In this document: positions 17,293 through 25,430 of the stretch, in pieces
How positions within the stretch are numbered: the first letter of the stretch is position 1
Layout of the letters: each line of letters begins with the position of its first letter
From: Nitratireductor thuwali
GTDB taxonomy: Bacteria > Pseudomonadota > Alphaproteobacteria > Rhizobiales > Rhizobiaceae
Direction: 5' to 3'
Assembly: GCF_036621415.1 (NCBI RefSeq)
Contig: NZ_CP030941.1
Location: 558,001-622,000, forward strand
DNA length: 64,000 nt
The notes under the pieces: generated by a model
The model's database searches: none
The model's input: the letters and a program-made list of their open reading frames with translations, nothing else
What the model was told of the DNA's origin: nothing
Made by a program: the position numbers and the translations under genes

Positions 17293-17432
17293 CGGCTGGC
17301 TCCCATGATTGTGTCGATATCCCCCGCGCCGCCCCAGCATCCCCGAGACGGCAGCACAGGTCCAATCACGCCCTTGTGAGCCACCGTGGATGCAGGCCGG
17401 GCCTGCATCCACGGTGGTTCGGTCCGCATGCA

Positions 17433-17981
17433 TCACTTGATTTTGGAATGCCGCTCGAGGAAGCGGATGCGATTATTGAAGGGGTCCGTCACCACCATTT
17501 CCAGCCCCCACTCCTCCTGTGAGATGCCGGGCTTCAGGTAGCGGTAGTCCCTGGCGGAAAGTTCCTCATGGAATGCCCGCAGGCCGGCCGTATGAACGAT
17601 CATGTTGCAGCCCGGCGAGGCATCGCCCGCATGCTCGCTCAGATGCAGCTTGAGGCCACTGCGCGACACTTGCTGATAGAGCGGGAAATTGTCCCCGAAC
17701 CGATGCTCCCAGTCGACCGAGAAGCCGAGGAAGGCCTGATAGAATTCGCGCGCCTTGGCGACATCGAAGATGCGGATAATGGGAATGGCCTGCTGAAACT
17801 GATCCGCCTTACCGGCAAGCGTCGCCTGGTCGATCTTCGCCGAGAGTATGTTCCAGTTCGCGAAGCCGAATTGTCGGGCGACGACCTCCAGGGCGGCGCT
17901 GTGCGGCAGGTCGATGGAATGATCGGAAAGAGCCTCGCGCATGGCTTTCGCCATCGCCTTGGCGTCGAGATATGTGCGCAT
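17433..17981 (-). CDS. Glyoxalase superfamily (VOC) protein with N-terminal glyoxalase-related domain
   Basis: A 182-residue protein. Residues 1-55 (MRTYLDAKAMAKAMREALSDH... FGFANWNILSAKI) form the small helical domain often found before a VOC fold. Residues 65-180 are a VOC domain (IPIIRIFDVAKAREFYQAFLGFSVDW; NMIVHTAGLRAFHEEL; VTDPFNNRIRFLER), close to bleomycin-resistance/glyoxalase proteins. Either metal-dependent chemistry or ligand binding is possible. An AAGGA site precedes ATG 17981. Confidence 0.82.
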   Translation of the reverse strand: MRTYLDAKAMAKAMREALSDHSIDLPHSAALEVVARQFGFANWNILSAKIDQATLAGKADQFQQAIPIIRIFDVAKAREFYQAFLGFSVDWEHRFGDNFPLYQQVSRSGLKLHLSEHAGDASPGCNMIVHTAGLRAFHEELSARDYRYLKPGISQEEWGLEMVVTDPFNNRIRFLERHSKIK

Positions 17982-18277
17982 GATACGGTCCTTGCAACGG
18001 CGAAAGCCCCATCAGCGCCCGCATTGCCGACGTCTTCGCCGCCCTGCATCGGGACCGTTGAAAACGTGATGGATGCATTCGCCATCCCCTTTAGGGGCGC
18101 GAGCTGCCGGCCGCATCCTGCCTCGATGAAAGTTATGCGCGACTTCTCCCGCCGTCAACATACGTCTGCGTTGTATTCCCCATTCCTTTGGCTTCCCGGC
18201 CTTGGCCCGACGCCACCAAACCGGTACAAAAGGAAAACGCTTGGCCCCTGGGGGTCGAATCACCATATGCAGGCTCA

Positions 18278-20761
18278 ATGTCAGGAAATCCCGACGATCT
18301 GCCGTTTTTCGGCGACGACGATATGCCGTCCCCGGCCCAGCCCGGCGGCGGCATTGCCGCGCGCGCCATGGCCGCGCGCCGGGGCCCGTCCACGCCTTAT
18401 CTGGAAGGGTTGAACCCCGAGCAACGGCTCGCTGTGGAGACGACCGAAGGGCCCGTGCTCGTGCTGGCCGGCGCAGGCACCGGCAAGACGCGCGTGCTGA
18501 CGACCCGCATCGCGCATATCCTGGCCACCGGCCGCGCCTACCCTTCCCAGATCCTCGCCGTCACCTTCACCAACAAGGCCGCGCGGGAAATGAAGATGCG
18601 CGTCGGCGTTCTGGTCGGAGAGGCTGTCGAGGGTATGCCATGGCTCGGCACGTTCCACTCGATCGGCGTGAAGCTCCTGCGCCGCCATTCCGAGCTCGCA
18701 GGCCTGAAGTCCTCCTTCACCATTCTCGACACCGACGATCAGATCCGGCTCCTGAAGCAGCTTATCCAGGCAGAAGGCCTTGACGACAAGCGCTGGCCGG
18801 CCCGTCAGTTCGCCCAGATGATCGACGGCTGGAAGAACAAGGGCCTGGCGCCCGGCGACATTCCCGAGGGCGACGCGCGCGCCTTCGCCAACGGCAAGGG
18901 CCGGCAGCTCTATGCGGCCTATCAGGCGCGGTTGAAGACGCTGAATGCCGTGGATTTCGGCGACCTCCTGCTACACCCCATCCGCGTCTTCCGCGAATAT
19001 CCGGACGTGCTGCGCGAATACCACGCCAAATTCAAGTACATATTGGTGGACGAGTATCAGGACACCAACACGGCGCAGTATATGTGGCTGCGGCTTTTGG
19101 CCCAGCGCCAGGCCGGCAGCGTCAACGTGTGCTGTGTCGGCGACGACGACCAGTCGATCTATGGCTGGCGCGGCGCCGAGGTCGACAACATCCTGCGCTT
19201 CGAAAAGGACTTTCCCGGCGCCACCGTCATCCGGCTCGAACGAAACTATCGCTCGACCGCCCATATCCTGGGTGCCGCCTCGCACCTGATCGCCCACAAC
19301 GAAGGGCGTCTCGGCAAGACGCTGTTCACCGAACAGTCGGACCCAGACGATCCCAAGGTCAAGGTCCACGCCGCCTGGGATTCGGAAGAGGAAGCCCGCG
19401 GCGTCGGCGAAGAGATCGAGGCGCTGCAGACAAAGGGACACGCGCTCAACGACATGGCCATCCTCGTCCGCGCCTCCTTCCAGATGCGCGAGTTCGAGGA
19501 CCGTTTCGTCACGCTGGGCCTCAACTACCGGGTCATTGGCGGTCCACGCTTTTACGAGCGGCAGGAAATCCGCGACGCCATGGCGTATTTCCGGGTCGTG
19601 GCGCAGCCGGCCGACGATCTGGCGTTCGAGCGTATCGTCAATGTGCCCAAGCGCGGCCTTGGCGAAGCCGCGGTACGGCAGATCCACGATGTGGCGCGCA
19701 TGCGTGGCGTTCCGCTCCTGCAGGCCGCCCGCGATCTCGTCGGCACGGAGGAAATGAAGCCCAAGCCGCGCGCGGCCCTGCGCACGCTGGCCGAGAGCTT
19801 CGAGCGCTGGCAGAGCCAGATCGACCGGGTCTCCCATACCGAACTTGCCGAACAGATCCTGGAAGAATCCGGCTATACGGACATGTGGAAGAACGACCGG
19901 TCGGCCGAAGCGCCCGGCCGGCTGGAAAACCTCAAGGAGCTGATCCGCTCGATGGAGGAATATGAAAGCCTGCGTGGCTTTCTTGAGCATGTCGCCCTGG
20001 TGATGGATGCCGAGCGCGACGAGGGCCTGGATGCGGTCAGCCTGATGACGCTTCACTCCGCCAAGGGGCTGGAGTTCGACACGGTCTTCCTGCCCGGCTG
20101 GGAGGAAGGGCTGTTCCCCCACCAGCGTGCGCTGGACGAAGGCGGGCGGACGGGCCTGGAGGAGGAGCGCCGCCTCGCCTATGTCGGACTGACGCGGGCC
20201 AAGCGCAACCTGCATCTGTGGTTTACCTCCAACCGGCGTATCCATGGCTTATGGCAGTCGACCCTGCCCTCGCGTTTTCTGGATGAACTGCCGGAAGCCC
20301 ATGTCGACGTAGCCGAGGACGGCGGCGGCTATGGCGGCTACGGAAGGTCGGCCGGCCAACCCGGCCGCCCCAACCCCTACGGCCGATCCCGCTTCGACGA
20401 TACCTCGTTTTCGAACAGCTACGCCACCCCCGGCTGGCAGCGCGCCCAGCGGAACCGGACCGACGCAACGGACCGCAACTGGGGCACGCGGTCAGGCCAT
20501 CAGGCGGAACGGATCGGCTATGGCGAAACCGACTCCGGCTACGGCGCGGGTCGAGGATCCGTCAAGGGCCGGACGATCGAGGGGGAACTCGTCGCCAAAT
20601 CGGTGTCCGACAGCCCATCAGCCTTCAAGATCGGCGACCGCGTCTTTCATATGAAGTTCGGGAATGGCAACGTTGCCGCTATCGAGGGCAACAAGCTCAC
20701 CATCAATTTCGACAAAGCGGGCCAGAAGCGTGTTCTGGATGGCTTCGTGAAGGCCCTGTGA
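18278..20761 (+). CDS. uvrD: UvrD/PcrA-type ATP-dependent DNA helicase
   Basis: An 827-residue superfamily-1 3'-to-5' helicase acting in nucleotide excision and mismatch repair. Visible motifs are LNPEQRLAVETTEGPVLVLAGAGTGKT (Q motif and Walker A), VDEYQDTN (motif II), GDDDQSIYGWRGAE (motif III), LERNYRS (motif IV), TLHSAKGLEFDTVF (motif V) and AYVGLTRAKRNL (motif VI). The Gly/Tyr-rich linker and the C-terminal KIGDRVFHMKFGNGNVAAIEG Tudor-like segment are typical of PcrA/UvrD. The frame is open to a TTG at 18188; ATG 18278 (MSGNPDDL) is chosen. Confidence 0.95.
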   Translation: MSGNPDDLPFFGDDDMPSPAQPGGGIAARAMAARRGPSTPYLEGLNPEQRLAVETTEGPVLVLAGAGTGKTRVLTTRIAHILATGRAYPSQILAVTFTNKAAREMKMRVGVLVGEAVEGMPWLGTFHSIGVKLLRRHSELAGLKSSFTILDTDDQIRLLKQLIQAEGLDDKRWPARQFAQMIDGWKNKGLAPGDIPEGDARAFANGKGRQLYAAYQARLKTLNAVDFGDLLLHPIRVFREYPDVLREYHAKFKYILVDEYQDTNTAQYMWLRLLAQRQAGSVNVCCVGDDDQSIYGWRGAEVDNILRFEKDFPGATVIRLERNYRSTAHILGAASHLIAHNEGRLGKTLFTEQSDPDDPKVKVHAAWDSEEEARGVGEEIEALQTKGHALNDMAILVRASFQMREFEDRFVTLGLNYRVIGGPRFYERQEIRDAMAYFRVVAQPADDLAFERIVNVPKRGLGEAAVRQIHDVARMRGVPLLQAARDLVGTEEMKPKPRAALRTLAESFERWQSQIDRVSHTELAEQILEESGYTDMWKNDRSAEAPGRLENLKELIRSMEEYESLRGFLEHVALVMDAERDEGLDAVSLMTLHSAKGLEFDTVFLPGWEEGLFPHQRALDEGGRTGLEEERRLAYVGLTRAKRNLHLWFTSNRRIHGLWQSTLPSRFLDELPEAHVDVAEDGGGYGGYGRSAGQPGRPNPYGRSRFDDTSFSNSYATPGWQRAQRNRTDATDRNWGTRSGHQAERIGYGETDSGYGAGRGSVKGRTIEGELVAKSVSDSPSAFKIGDRVFHMKFGNGNVAAIEGNKLTINFDKAGQKRVLDGFVKAL

Positions 20762-20785
20762 ACCTTCGGCGGGCGCGGGCGTAGA

Positions 20786-20825
20786 GCGCCGTGCGTCCAT
20801 TCGGACGCATGAAGGACGCCATACG
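20786..20825. repeat. RIME-like interspersed repeat, copy 2
   Basis: TGCGTCC-ATTC-GGACGCA (20792-20809) is a 7-bp hairpin, followed by GAAGGACGCCATA. It is a diverged copy of 13816-13855. A further palindrome-like tail (CTTTTCCGAAAATCGG... near 20860) extends the mosaic towards 20890. It lies between convergent genes. Confidence 0.65.
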
Positions 20826-20894
20826 CCGTCATGGAAACTGTACGTCGCGCTTTTCCGAAAATCGGCTCCGGTTTTCAAACCGGTGCCGTGGCGC

Positions 20895-21356
20895 CTACTT
20901 GTAGTACTCGAACTTGCCGTCGGCATTCTTGTCGCGCTTGAGAATGCCGCTGGCTGCGTAGCGTGACAGCGGGCCGGAAAAGGCGTTGGATTTGTATCTC
21001 ACGCCGGCATCTTGCTCGCATTTCTTGACGATATCGCCGATCGTCCTGCGCTCCTGGAAGAAGTCGCTATCGATCAGCTTGGCAAGTGCCGCTACGGCCC
21101 CGCTGGCGCTCGGTGCCGTCTTGCGCGGCCGCCCCGGTCTTCCGCCCGAAGATGTGGCGGCCGGCCAATCGGCATATCCTGACGTCGGCCCCGGCCGGTA
21201 GTCCGGCGACTGTTTTTCCGAGAAGCCGGGCTCATCCCGCGCCTGATCGAACAGAAGCTCCACGATGCGCAGCTGAACCGCTTCGGATTCGAATTTGTTG
21301 ACCGTTTCGGAAAGCTCCGCGAGCTGGCGCTTGAGTTCATGGAATTGCTTGTGCAT
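20895..21356 (-). CDS. Hypothetical protein with AT-hook-like motif
   Basis: A 153-residue protein I do not recognise. Residues 1-45 look like a coiled coil (MHKQFHELKRQLAELSETVNKFESEAVQL). The middle is disordered and contains GGRPGRPRK, a good AT-hook core that could grip the minor groove of A/T-rich DNA. The C-terminal 60 residues (LIDSDFFQERRTIGDIVKKCEQDAG... GILKRDKNADGKFEYYK) resemble a small winged-helix or effector domain. It is a possible DNA-binding protein; this is inferred from composition only. No close neighbour on the same strand. Confidence 0.65.
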   Translation of the reverse strand: MHKQFHELKRQLAELSETVNKFESEAVQLRIVELLFDQARDEPGFSEKQSPDYRPGPTSGYADWPAATSSGGRPGRPRKTAPSASGAVAALAKLIDSDFFQERRTIGDIVKKCEQDAGVRYKSNAFSGPLSRYAASGILKRDKNADGKFEYYK

Positions 21357-21749
21357 TGAATTCGCCCCTATTGATCGCCGGTTCGCACTACTGCGCCTAA
21401 GCTAAATGCATATGGGGATATAAGCAGACCGAAAGTCAATACACGCAGCACGCGAGTATACTTCAGCAAAAGGTTGCGCTCCCAGAGGGCCAAGGGAACG
21501 GTCAGCGACTGGCTGAAAAACATAAGCTTTCCAGCAGTGGCTGAAGGATCGTTCTTCCGCCGACGCCAAATGCGCACCGATCCTTCCGACTCATCTATAC
21601 GGAGAGAGCAAACGAAAGCGAAGAGAGGTATAGCCAGTCGAGTGCCGTTTAAGGGGCTATACACGGAGCACCCGATTGCAGAATATCCGCCGCACCCGAA
21701 GATGCAGCGGATATCCCGGCAGAACTGGAATGCTGGCGAACCGGCAGTA
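21357..21749. other. Gene-free spacer, A/T-richer than its surroundings
   Basis: About 390 bases with no convincing gene; reading frames here are short and carry no family signature. One perfect 8-bp inverted repeat, ATATCCGC/GCGGATAT (near 21683-21713), lies downstream of the secreted-protein gene and may be its transcript end, although no T-run follows. The composition is noticeably less G/C-rich than the flanking genes. Confidence 0.5.
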
Positions 21750-22256
21750 TCAGCGGACGTACACGACCAGATCGCCCTCGGCATTGGTTTCGGCGGCGAC
21801 GACATTCTCGACCTGGACCTGTTCCTCCTCGAGCTTGTCGGCAACCGTGCTGTTGGCCTCGACCGCGTTGCGCAGCGCGTCGACGTCCTCCTGGTTCTGG
21901 GACAGCGCATTGTCGAGCGCGTTCATGCTCTCGCCCTGCGCCAGTTCACCGATGCGGATGATCTCGACATCCGACGCGTCGGTAACGGCCTCGACATCCG
22001 CCGCCGCAGTGCCGCTGGCCTGGATGGCGGAGATCACCGAACCGAAGTTGGCTTCAGCCCCGGTGCTGGCGGTGACACCGGTGTCGACGCCGACGTCGGC
22101 TCCGGTATCGGTGCCCGCACCCGCATCCATCTCGGTATCTATTTGTGCGCTCGTACCGGAGTTCGTCTTGATTTCGCTGCCATCGGCCGCGGCCATACCG
22201 GCAAACGCAACGGAAGCGAAAAGGGGTGCGATGGTCAGTGCAAGAATGCGCTTCAT
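21750..22256 (-). CDS. Secreted acidic protein of unknown function
   Basis: A 168-residue protein with a clear Sec signal peptide (MKRILALTIAPLFASVAFAGMAAA). A Thr/Gly/Asp-rich low-complexity stretch follows (GTDTGADVGVDTGVTASTGAEANFG). The C-terminal half (DVEIIRIGELAQGESMNALDNALSQNQEDVDALRNAVEANSTVAD) looks ordered and ends VENVVAAETNAEGDLVVYVR. The protein is strongly acidic and has no Cys. A CAGGAG ribosome site supports ATG 22256. Similar secreted proteins occur in related rhizobia as far as I recall, but I know of no function. Confidence 0.75.
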   Translation of the reverse strand: MKRILALTIAPLFASVAFAGMAAADGSEIKTNSGTSAQIDTEMDAGAGTDTGADVGVDTGVTASTGAEANFGSVISAIQASGTAAADVEAVTDASDVEIIRIGELAQGESMNALDNALSQNQEDVDALRNAVEANSTVADKLEEEQVQVENVVAAETNAEGDLVVYVR

Positions 22257-22559
22257 GTTTCATGCTCCTGTGGTGGATCGTCCCTCCAAGCAGCCAAACG
22301 CCAATGATTCGCCGGTGTTCCTCTCGCAAATTGGGAGTTTTGGTGGCAACGGGCCTGTTTTTGGCCTTGTTTCTCCTGGGCGGCGCGAGACCGATGGCGG
22401 GGGCGTGCCGTCAGTCCTTTATTAACGGCCAAGTCGTTAAGTGGTGAGGCAGGCGACGGCTTCACCGCCGCTTTGCTCTCGCCTCCAGGCGCTGACCTCC
22501 AGCCCTTCCGCCACCCTTCCGGTGACGGAAGGGCGCAGCAGCCTGATGATCGGCGGCTG
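22257..22559. other. Intergenic region with hairpins
   Basis: No gene seen. It holds an inverted repeat TTAACG/CGTTAA (22422-22440) and a strong hairpin GCCCTTCCG/CGGAAGGGC (22502-22534) with an inner CACC/GGTG stem. The latter lies just after the hexapeptide transferase gene on the minus strand and could end its transcript, but no T-run follows. Confidence 0.5.
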
Positions 22560-23189
22560 TCAGCACCGCTCCCATTTTTCTAGAAATGCTGCGATATCCA
22601 GCACCTGCATGTCGGGGACGGCCTCGAACAGGCGCTCCAGCGGCCAGTCCCACCACGCCAGCGCCTGCAGCCGGGCCGCAATGTCGGGCGCGAAGCGCGG
22701 CCGCAGCACGACCGCCGGCACACCCGCGACGATCGCATAGGGAGCCACGTTTTTCGTGACCACGGCGTTGGCGCCGACCACCGCCCCGTCCCCTATGGCG
22801 ATGCCTGGCATAATGACGGCACCATGGCCGATCCAAACGTCGTGCCCGATGGTCACCGTGCTGCCCCGCCGGCGCTCGCGGAGGACCTGGTCCACGCCCA
22901 GATAGCGGAAATATTCGTTGGGACGATAGCTGAGCTTGTGCGTGGTCGGCCTCTCGACCGGATGCTCCAGGGCGTTCACGCGCGTATTGGCAGCTACCGA
23001 GCAGAACTTGCCGAACGTCGCATAGATGGCTTCTGCGTTGCGCTCGAAATAGGTGAAGTTTCCCACTTCGACCTCGCGCAGCACCACCCGCGCGCCGATG
23101 GACGCGTATCGACCGAGCCGGCAGCCCTTGAGTTCAGCCGTCGGATGAACGCGCGGCTCCGGTTCGGTAAAGCGAGGATCCTTCTCCAT
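22560..23189 (-). CDS. Hexapeptide-repeat acetyltransferase, phosphonate-metabolism type
   Basis: A 209-residue left-handed beta-helix acyltransferase. Repeats of the [LIV]-G-x-x form run from CRLGRYASIGARVVLREVEVG to VTIGHDVWIGHGAVIMPGIAIGDGAVVGANAVVTKNV. The middle (YATFGKFCSVAANTRVNALEHP... TTHKLSYRPNEYF) and the tail (LQALAWWDWPLERLFEAVPDMQ) match the group often found beside phn genes, and more generally xenobiotic or chloramphenicol acetyltransferases. No phosphonate genes are nearby in this window, so the substrate is open. Confidence 0.82.
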   Translation of the reverse strand: MEKDPRFTEPEPRVHPTAELKGCRLGRYASIGARVVLREVEVGNFTYFERNAEAIYATFGKFCSVAANTRVNALEHPVERPTTHKLSYRPNEYFRYLGVDQVLRERRRGSTVTIGHDVWIGHGAVIMPGIAIGDGAVVGANAVVTKNVAPYAIVAGVPAVVLRPRFAPDIAARLQALAWWDWPLERLFEAVPDMQVLDIAAFLEKWERC

Positions 23190-23286
23190 ACACTTGCTCT
23201 ACAGCATTTTGCAGGGAGTGGAATACCGCCGCGCTTGCGACAGTTTGCGTCTTTGCTTCCCGGCGGCAAGGCATTATCCTCATTCC

Positions 23287-23448
23287 ATGAAGCTGGTGAT
23301 CGATCCTCGTCTCGCCGAATACGCAAAGATCGCCGCCGCGGTGACCTCACTGGCGGCGCTGGGCGGGCTCGGACTGGCCATGTGGCTTAACAACGGGCCG
23401 GCCATGGTTATTTCGCTGGCACAGGCCGGCCTTGCCTGGTGTTTCTAG
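23287..23448 (+). CDS. Small single-pass membrane protein
   Basis: A 53-residue protein (MKLVIDPRLAEYAKIAAAVTS... LAMWLNNGPAMVISLAQAGLAWCF) with one or two hydrophobic stretches. I do not recognise it. ATG 23287 is the only plausible start within a longer open frame; no clear ribosome site. It is 28 bp ahead of the SCO-type gene and could be co-transcribed with it. Confidence 0.5.
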   Translation: MKLVIDPRLAEYAKIAAAVTSLAALGGLGLAMWLNNGPAMVISLAQAGLAWCF

Positions 23449-23476
23449 ATCAATCCATTCAATACGGTGATTTTTG

Positions 23477-24055
23477 ATGATGCGCGCAATACTCATCGGC
23501 ATATTCGTCCTGCTCGCTTTCGCGGCGGGCCTGCTAACCTTCCAGTGGTACCGCAGCCAGAACACGGTGGTCGCCTTTGGCGAGCCGTTCGAGTTGGTCA
23601 CGCATGAAGGCGAACCCATCACCGAGGCCGCGTTCAAGGGTGCCCCCACGGCAGTCTTCTTCGGCTTCACCCATTGCCCCGACGTGTGCCCCACCACGCT
23701 TTTCGAGATGCAGGCATGGCTGGATGAACTCGGAGAGGACGGCACCGAGCTTGAAGCCTATTTCGTCACCGTCGATCCGGAGCGCGACACGCCCGAAGTG
23801 ATGAAAACCTATCTGGAAAACTTCTCCGAGCGCATCACCGGCATCACCGGCGAACCGGACAAGGTGGCCGAAATGGTCAAATCCTTCCGCATCTATTCGC
23901 GCAAGGTCGAGCTTGAGGATGGCGGCTACACCATGGATCACACCGCCTCGGTCATGCTTCTCGACCGGGACGGCGATTTCTTCGGCACCATCTCCTATGA
24001 GGAGAACACCGAGACAGCGATGGCCAAGCTGCGCCGGCTCATCGAGGAAGGTTGA
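23477..24055 (+). CDS. SCO1/SenC-type copper chaperone
   Basis: A membrane-anchored thioredoxin-fold protein that helps deliver copper to cytochrome oxidase, facing the periplasm. N-terminal anchor at residues 3-22 ([17 protein letters not shown]); copper-binding [10 protein letters not shown] (C67 and C71); distal His in [13 protein letters not shown]. These three ligands are complete. Two ATGs (23477 and 23480) follow a GGTGA site; 23477 gives 192 residues. Its stop overlaps the start of prmA (TGATG). Confidence 0.92.
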   Translation: MMRAILIGIFVLLAFAAGLLTFQWYRSQNTVVAFGEPFELVTHEGEPITEAAFKGAPTAVFFGFTHCPDVCPTTLFEMQAWLDELGEDGTELEAYFVTVDPERDTPEVMKTYLENFSERITGITGEPDKVAEMVKSFRIYSRKVELEDGGYTMDHTASVMLLDRDGDFFGTISYEENTETAMAKLRRLIEEG

Positions 24056-24927
24056 TGGGCCAGAGCCGTATTCATTTTCAGGCGCGGCAACCCCGCGCCG
24101 GCAAAGCCTTCAGCTTGCTTGAAGCTGCCCTTGAAGATGAGGGCCTGCCCGTCGCAATCAGCGAGATCGATGAGGACGAGCAGATATACGAGATCTCCGT
24201 CTATGCGACGGATGATCTTGAGGGTACGCGCGAACGCGTGGCAGAAATTCTGGCTCCGCTGGCCCCGGACATTGATCTCCACACCGAGGAATTGCCCGAC
24301 ATCGACTGGGTTTCCCATTCTCTCAAGGGGCTGCACGCCGTACGCGTCGGCCGCTTCTTCGTCCACGGCGCCCACGAGCGCGGTCAGCAAAGACCAGGCG
24401 AGATCGCCATCCAGATCGATGCCGGACTTGCCTTCGGCACCGGCCATCACGGTACCACTTCGGCTTGCCTTGAGATGATCGAGCGGGTGGTGACGGCAGA
24501 GCGGCCGTGCAACGCGCTGGACCTTGGCGCGGGCAGCGCGGTACTGGCCATTGCCGTCGCGCGCCTGGCCCGCATCCCCGTCCTGGCGACCGACATCGAC
24601 ACCATCGCCACCCGGGTTGCCCGGGACAATGTGCGGCTGAACCAGGTGGCGGCCTGGATCAAGGCCGAGACCGCGCCGGGTTTCCATCACCCGGTATTCG
24701 CACAGGCCAGGCCCTTCGATCTCGTCGTCGCCAATATCCTGGCGCGGCCGCTGATGGCGCTGGCGCCGCAGATGGCACGGCACGTCGCTCCCGGCGGCTC
24801 GATCATCCTTTCAGGGATTCTGGAACGCCAGAGGCAGCCGGTCATGGCCGCCTATGTCGGCCAGAATTTCCGGCACGTGAAGACGCTTCACCGGGAGGGC
24901 TGGGTCGCTATTCACATGAAGCGGTAA
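24055..24927 (+). CDS. prmA: Ribosomal protein L11 methyltransferase
   Basis: SAM-dependent methyltransferase that modifies L11 of the large ribosomal subunit. The 290-residue protein shows [22 protein letters not shown], the PrmA family motif around the SAM site, then [18 protein letters not shown] (motif I) and [18 protein letters not shown] (motif IV). ATG 24055 overlaps the SCO gene stop by one base, so expression is coupled. Confidence 0.95.
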   Translation: MGQSRIHFQARQPRAGKAFSLLEAALEDEGLPVAISEIDEDEQIYEISVYATDDLEGTRERVAEILAPLAPDIDLHTEELPDIDWVSHSLKGLHAVRVGRFFVHGAHERGQQRPGEIAIQIDAGLAFGTGHHGTTSACLEMIERVVTAERPCNALDLGAGSAVLAIAVARLARIPVLATDIDTIATRVARDNVRLNQVAAWIKAETAPGFHHPVFAQARPFDLVVANILARPLMALAPQMARHVAPGGSIILSGILERQRQPVMAAYVGQNFRHVKTLHREGWVAIHMKR

Positions 24928-24940
24928 CACCTACCGGCGC

Positions 24941-24969
24941 AAAAGAAAGGCGGCCGTTTGCGGGCCGCC
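24941..24969 (-). terminator. Rho-independent terminator of the DUF1127-like gene
   Basis: On the minus strand, GGCGGCC/GGCCGCC (24963-24969 and 24949-24955, 7-base loop) is followed by TTTCTTTT (complement of 24941-24948). It lies between the convergent ends of prmA and the small gene at 25000. Confidence 0.8.
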
Positions 24970-24999
24970 GTAATCTTCGATGCTGCCGGAAGAGCAGTG

Positions 25000-25173
25000 T
25001 CAGTACATAAAGCCGCTGCCGTTACGACGCAGCTCTTCACGGGTATAGCCGTGGGACTTCAGCGTCTCGTCATCGAGCATGAGAAGCGCCCCATTGACAT
25101 AGCGGCTGACCTGCTTCTGGCGGGCTGCCACGAGTGCATCCATCGCACCACGGAAAAAATTGCGCTTGGCCAT
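25000..25173 (-). CDS. DUF1127-like small protein
   Basis: A 57-residue basic protein (MAKRNFFRGAMDALVAARQKQVSRYVNGALLMLDDETLKSHGYTREELRR...). The LDDETLKSHGYTREEL part corresponds to the LDDRxLxDIGLxRxEI pattern of DUF1127 (YjiS-like) proteins, some of which act in RNA or phosphate regulation in alphaproteobacteria. ATG 25173 has an AGGAGA site; the longer frame to 25314 is rejected. It has its own terminator. Confidence 0.75.
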   Translation of the reverse strand: MAKRNFFRGAMDALVAARQKQVSRYVNGALLMLDDETLKSHGYTREELRRNGSGFMY

Positions 25174-25430
25174 TTGCAGTCTCCTGTCTGGCAAGGGTTT
25201 CAATCCTCCACATCCCAATAGGTAAGCGATCCTGACCTGGTAACCAGCGCCGATTGCGCATGTGAGCCATTCCTTTTTGCATATGCGAACACAAATGCTG
25301 CGTCGCAACATCAAGATGAATCAGGAAGCGGAAGAGGTCGCCCTACTCTGTTGTTCTTCCACATCAAGCCGGCTGCCTCTGATTTCCCTGGCCGGCCGAA
25401 TACGGTAGGCTCCGCTCAGCTTCTCCCTAC

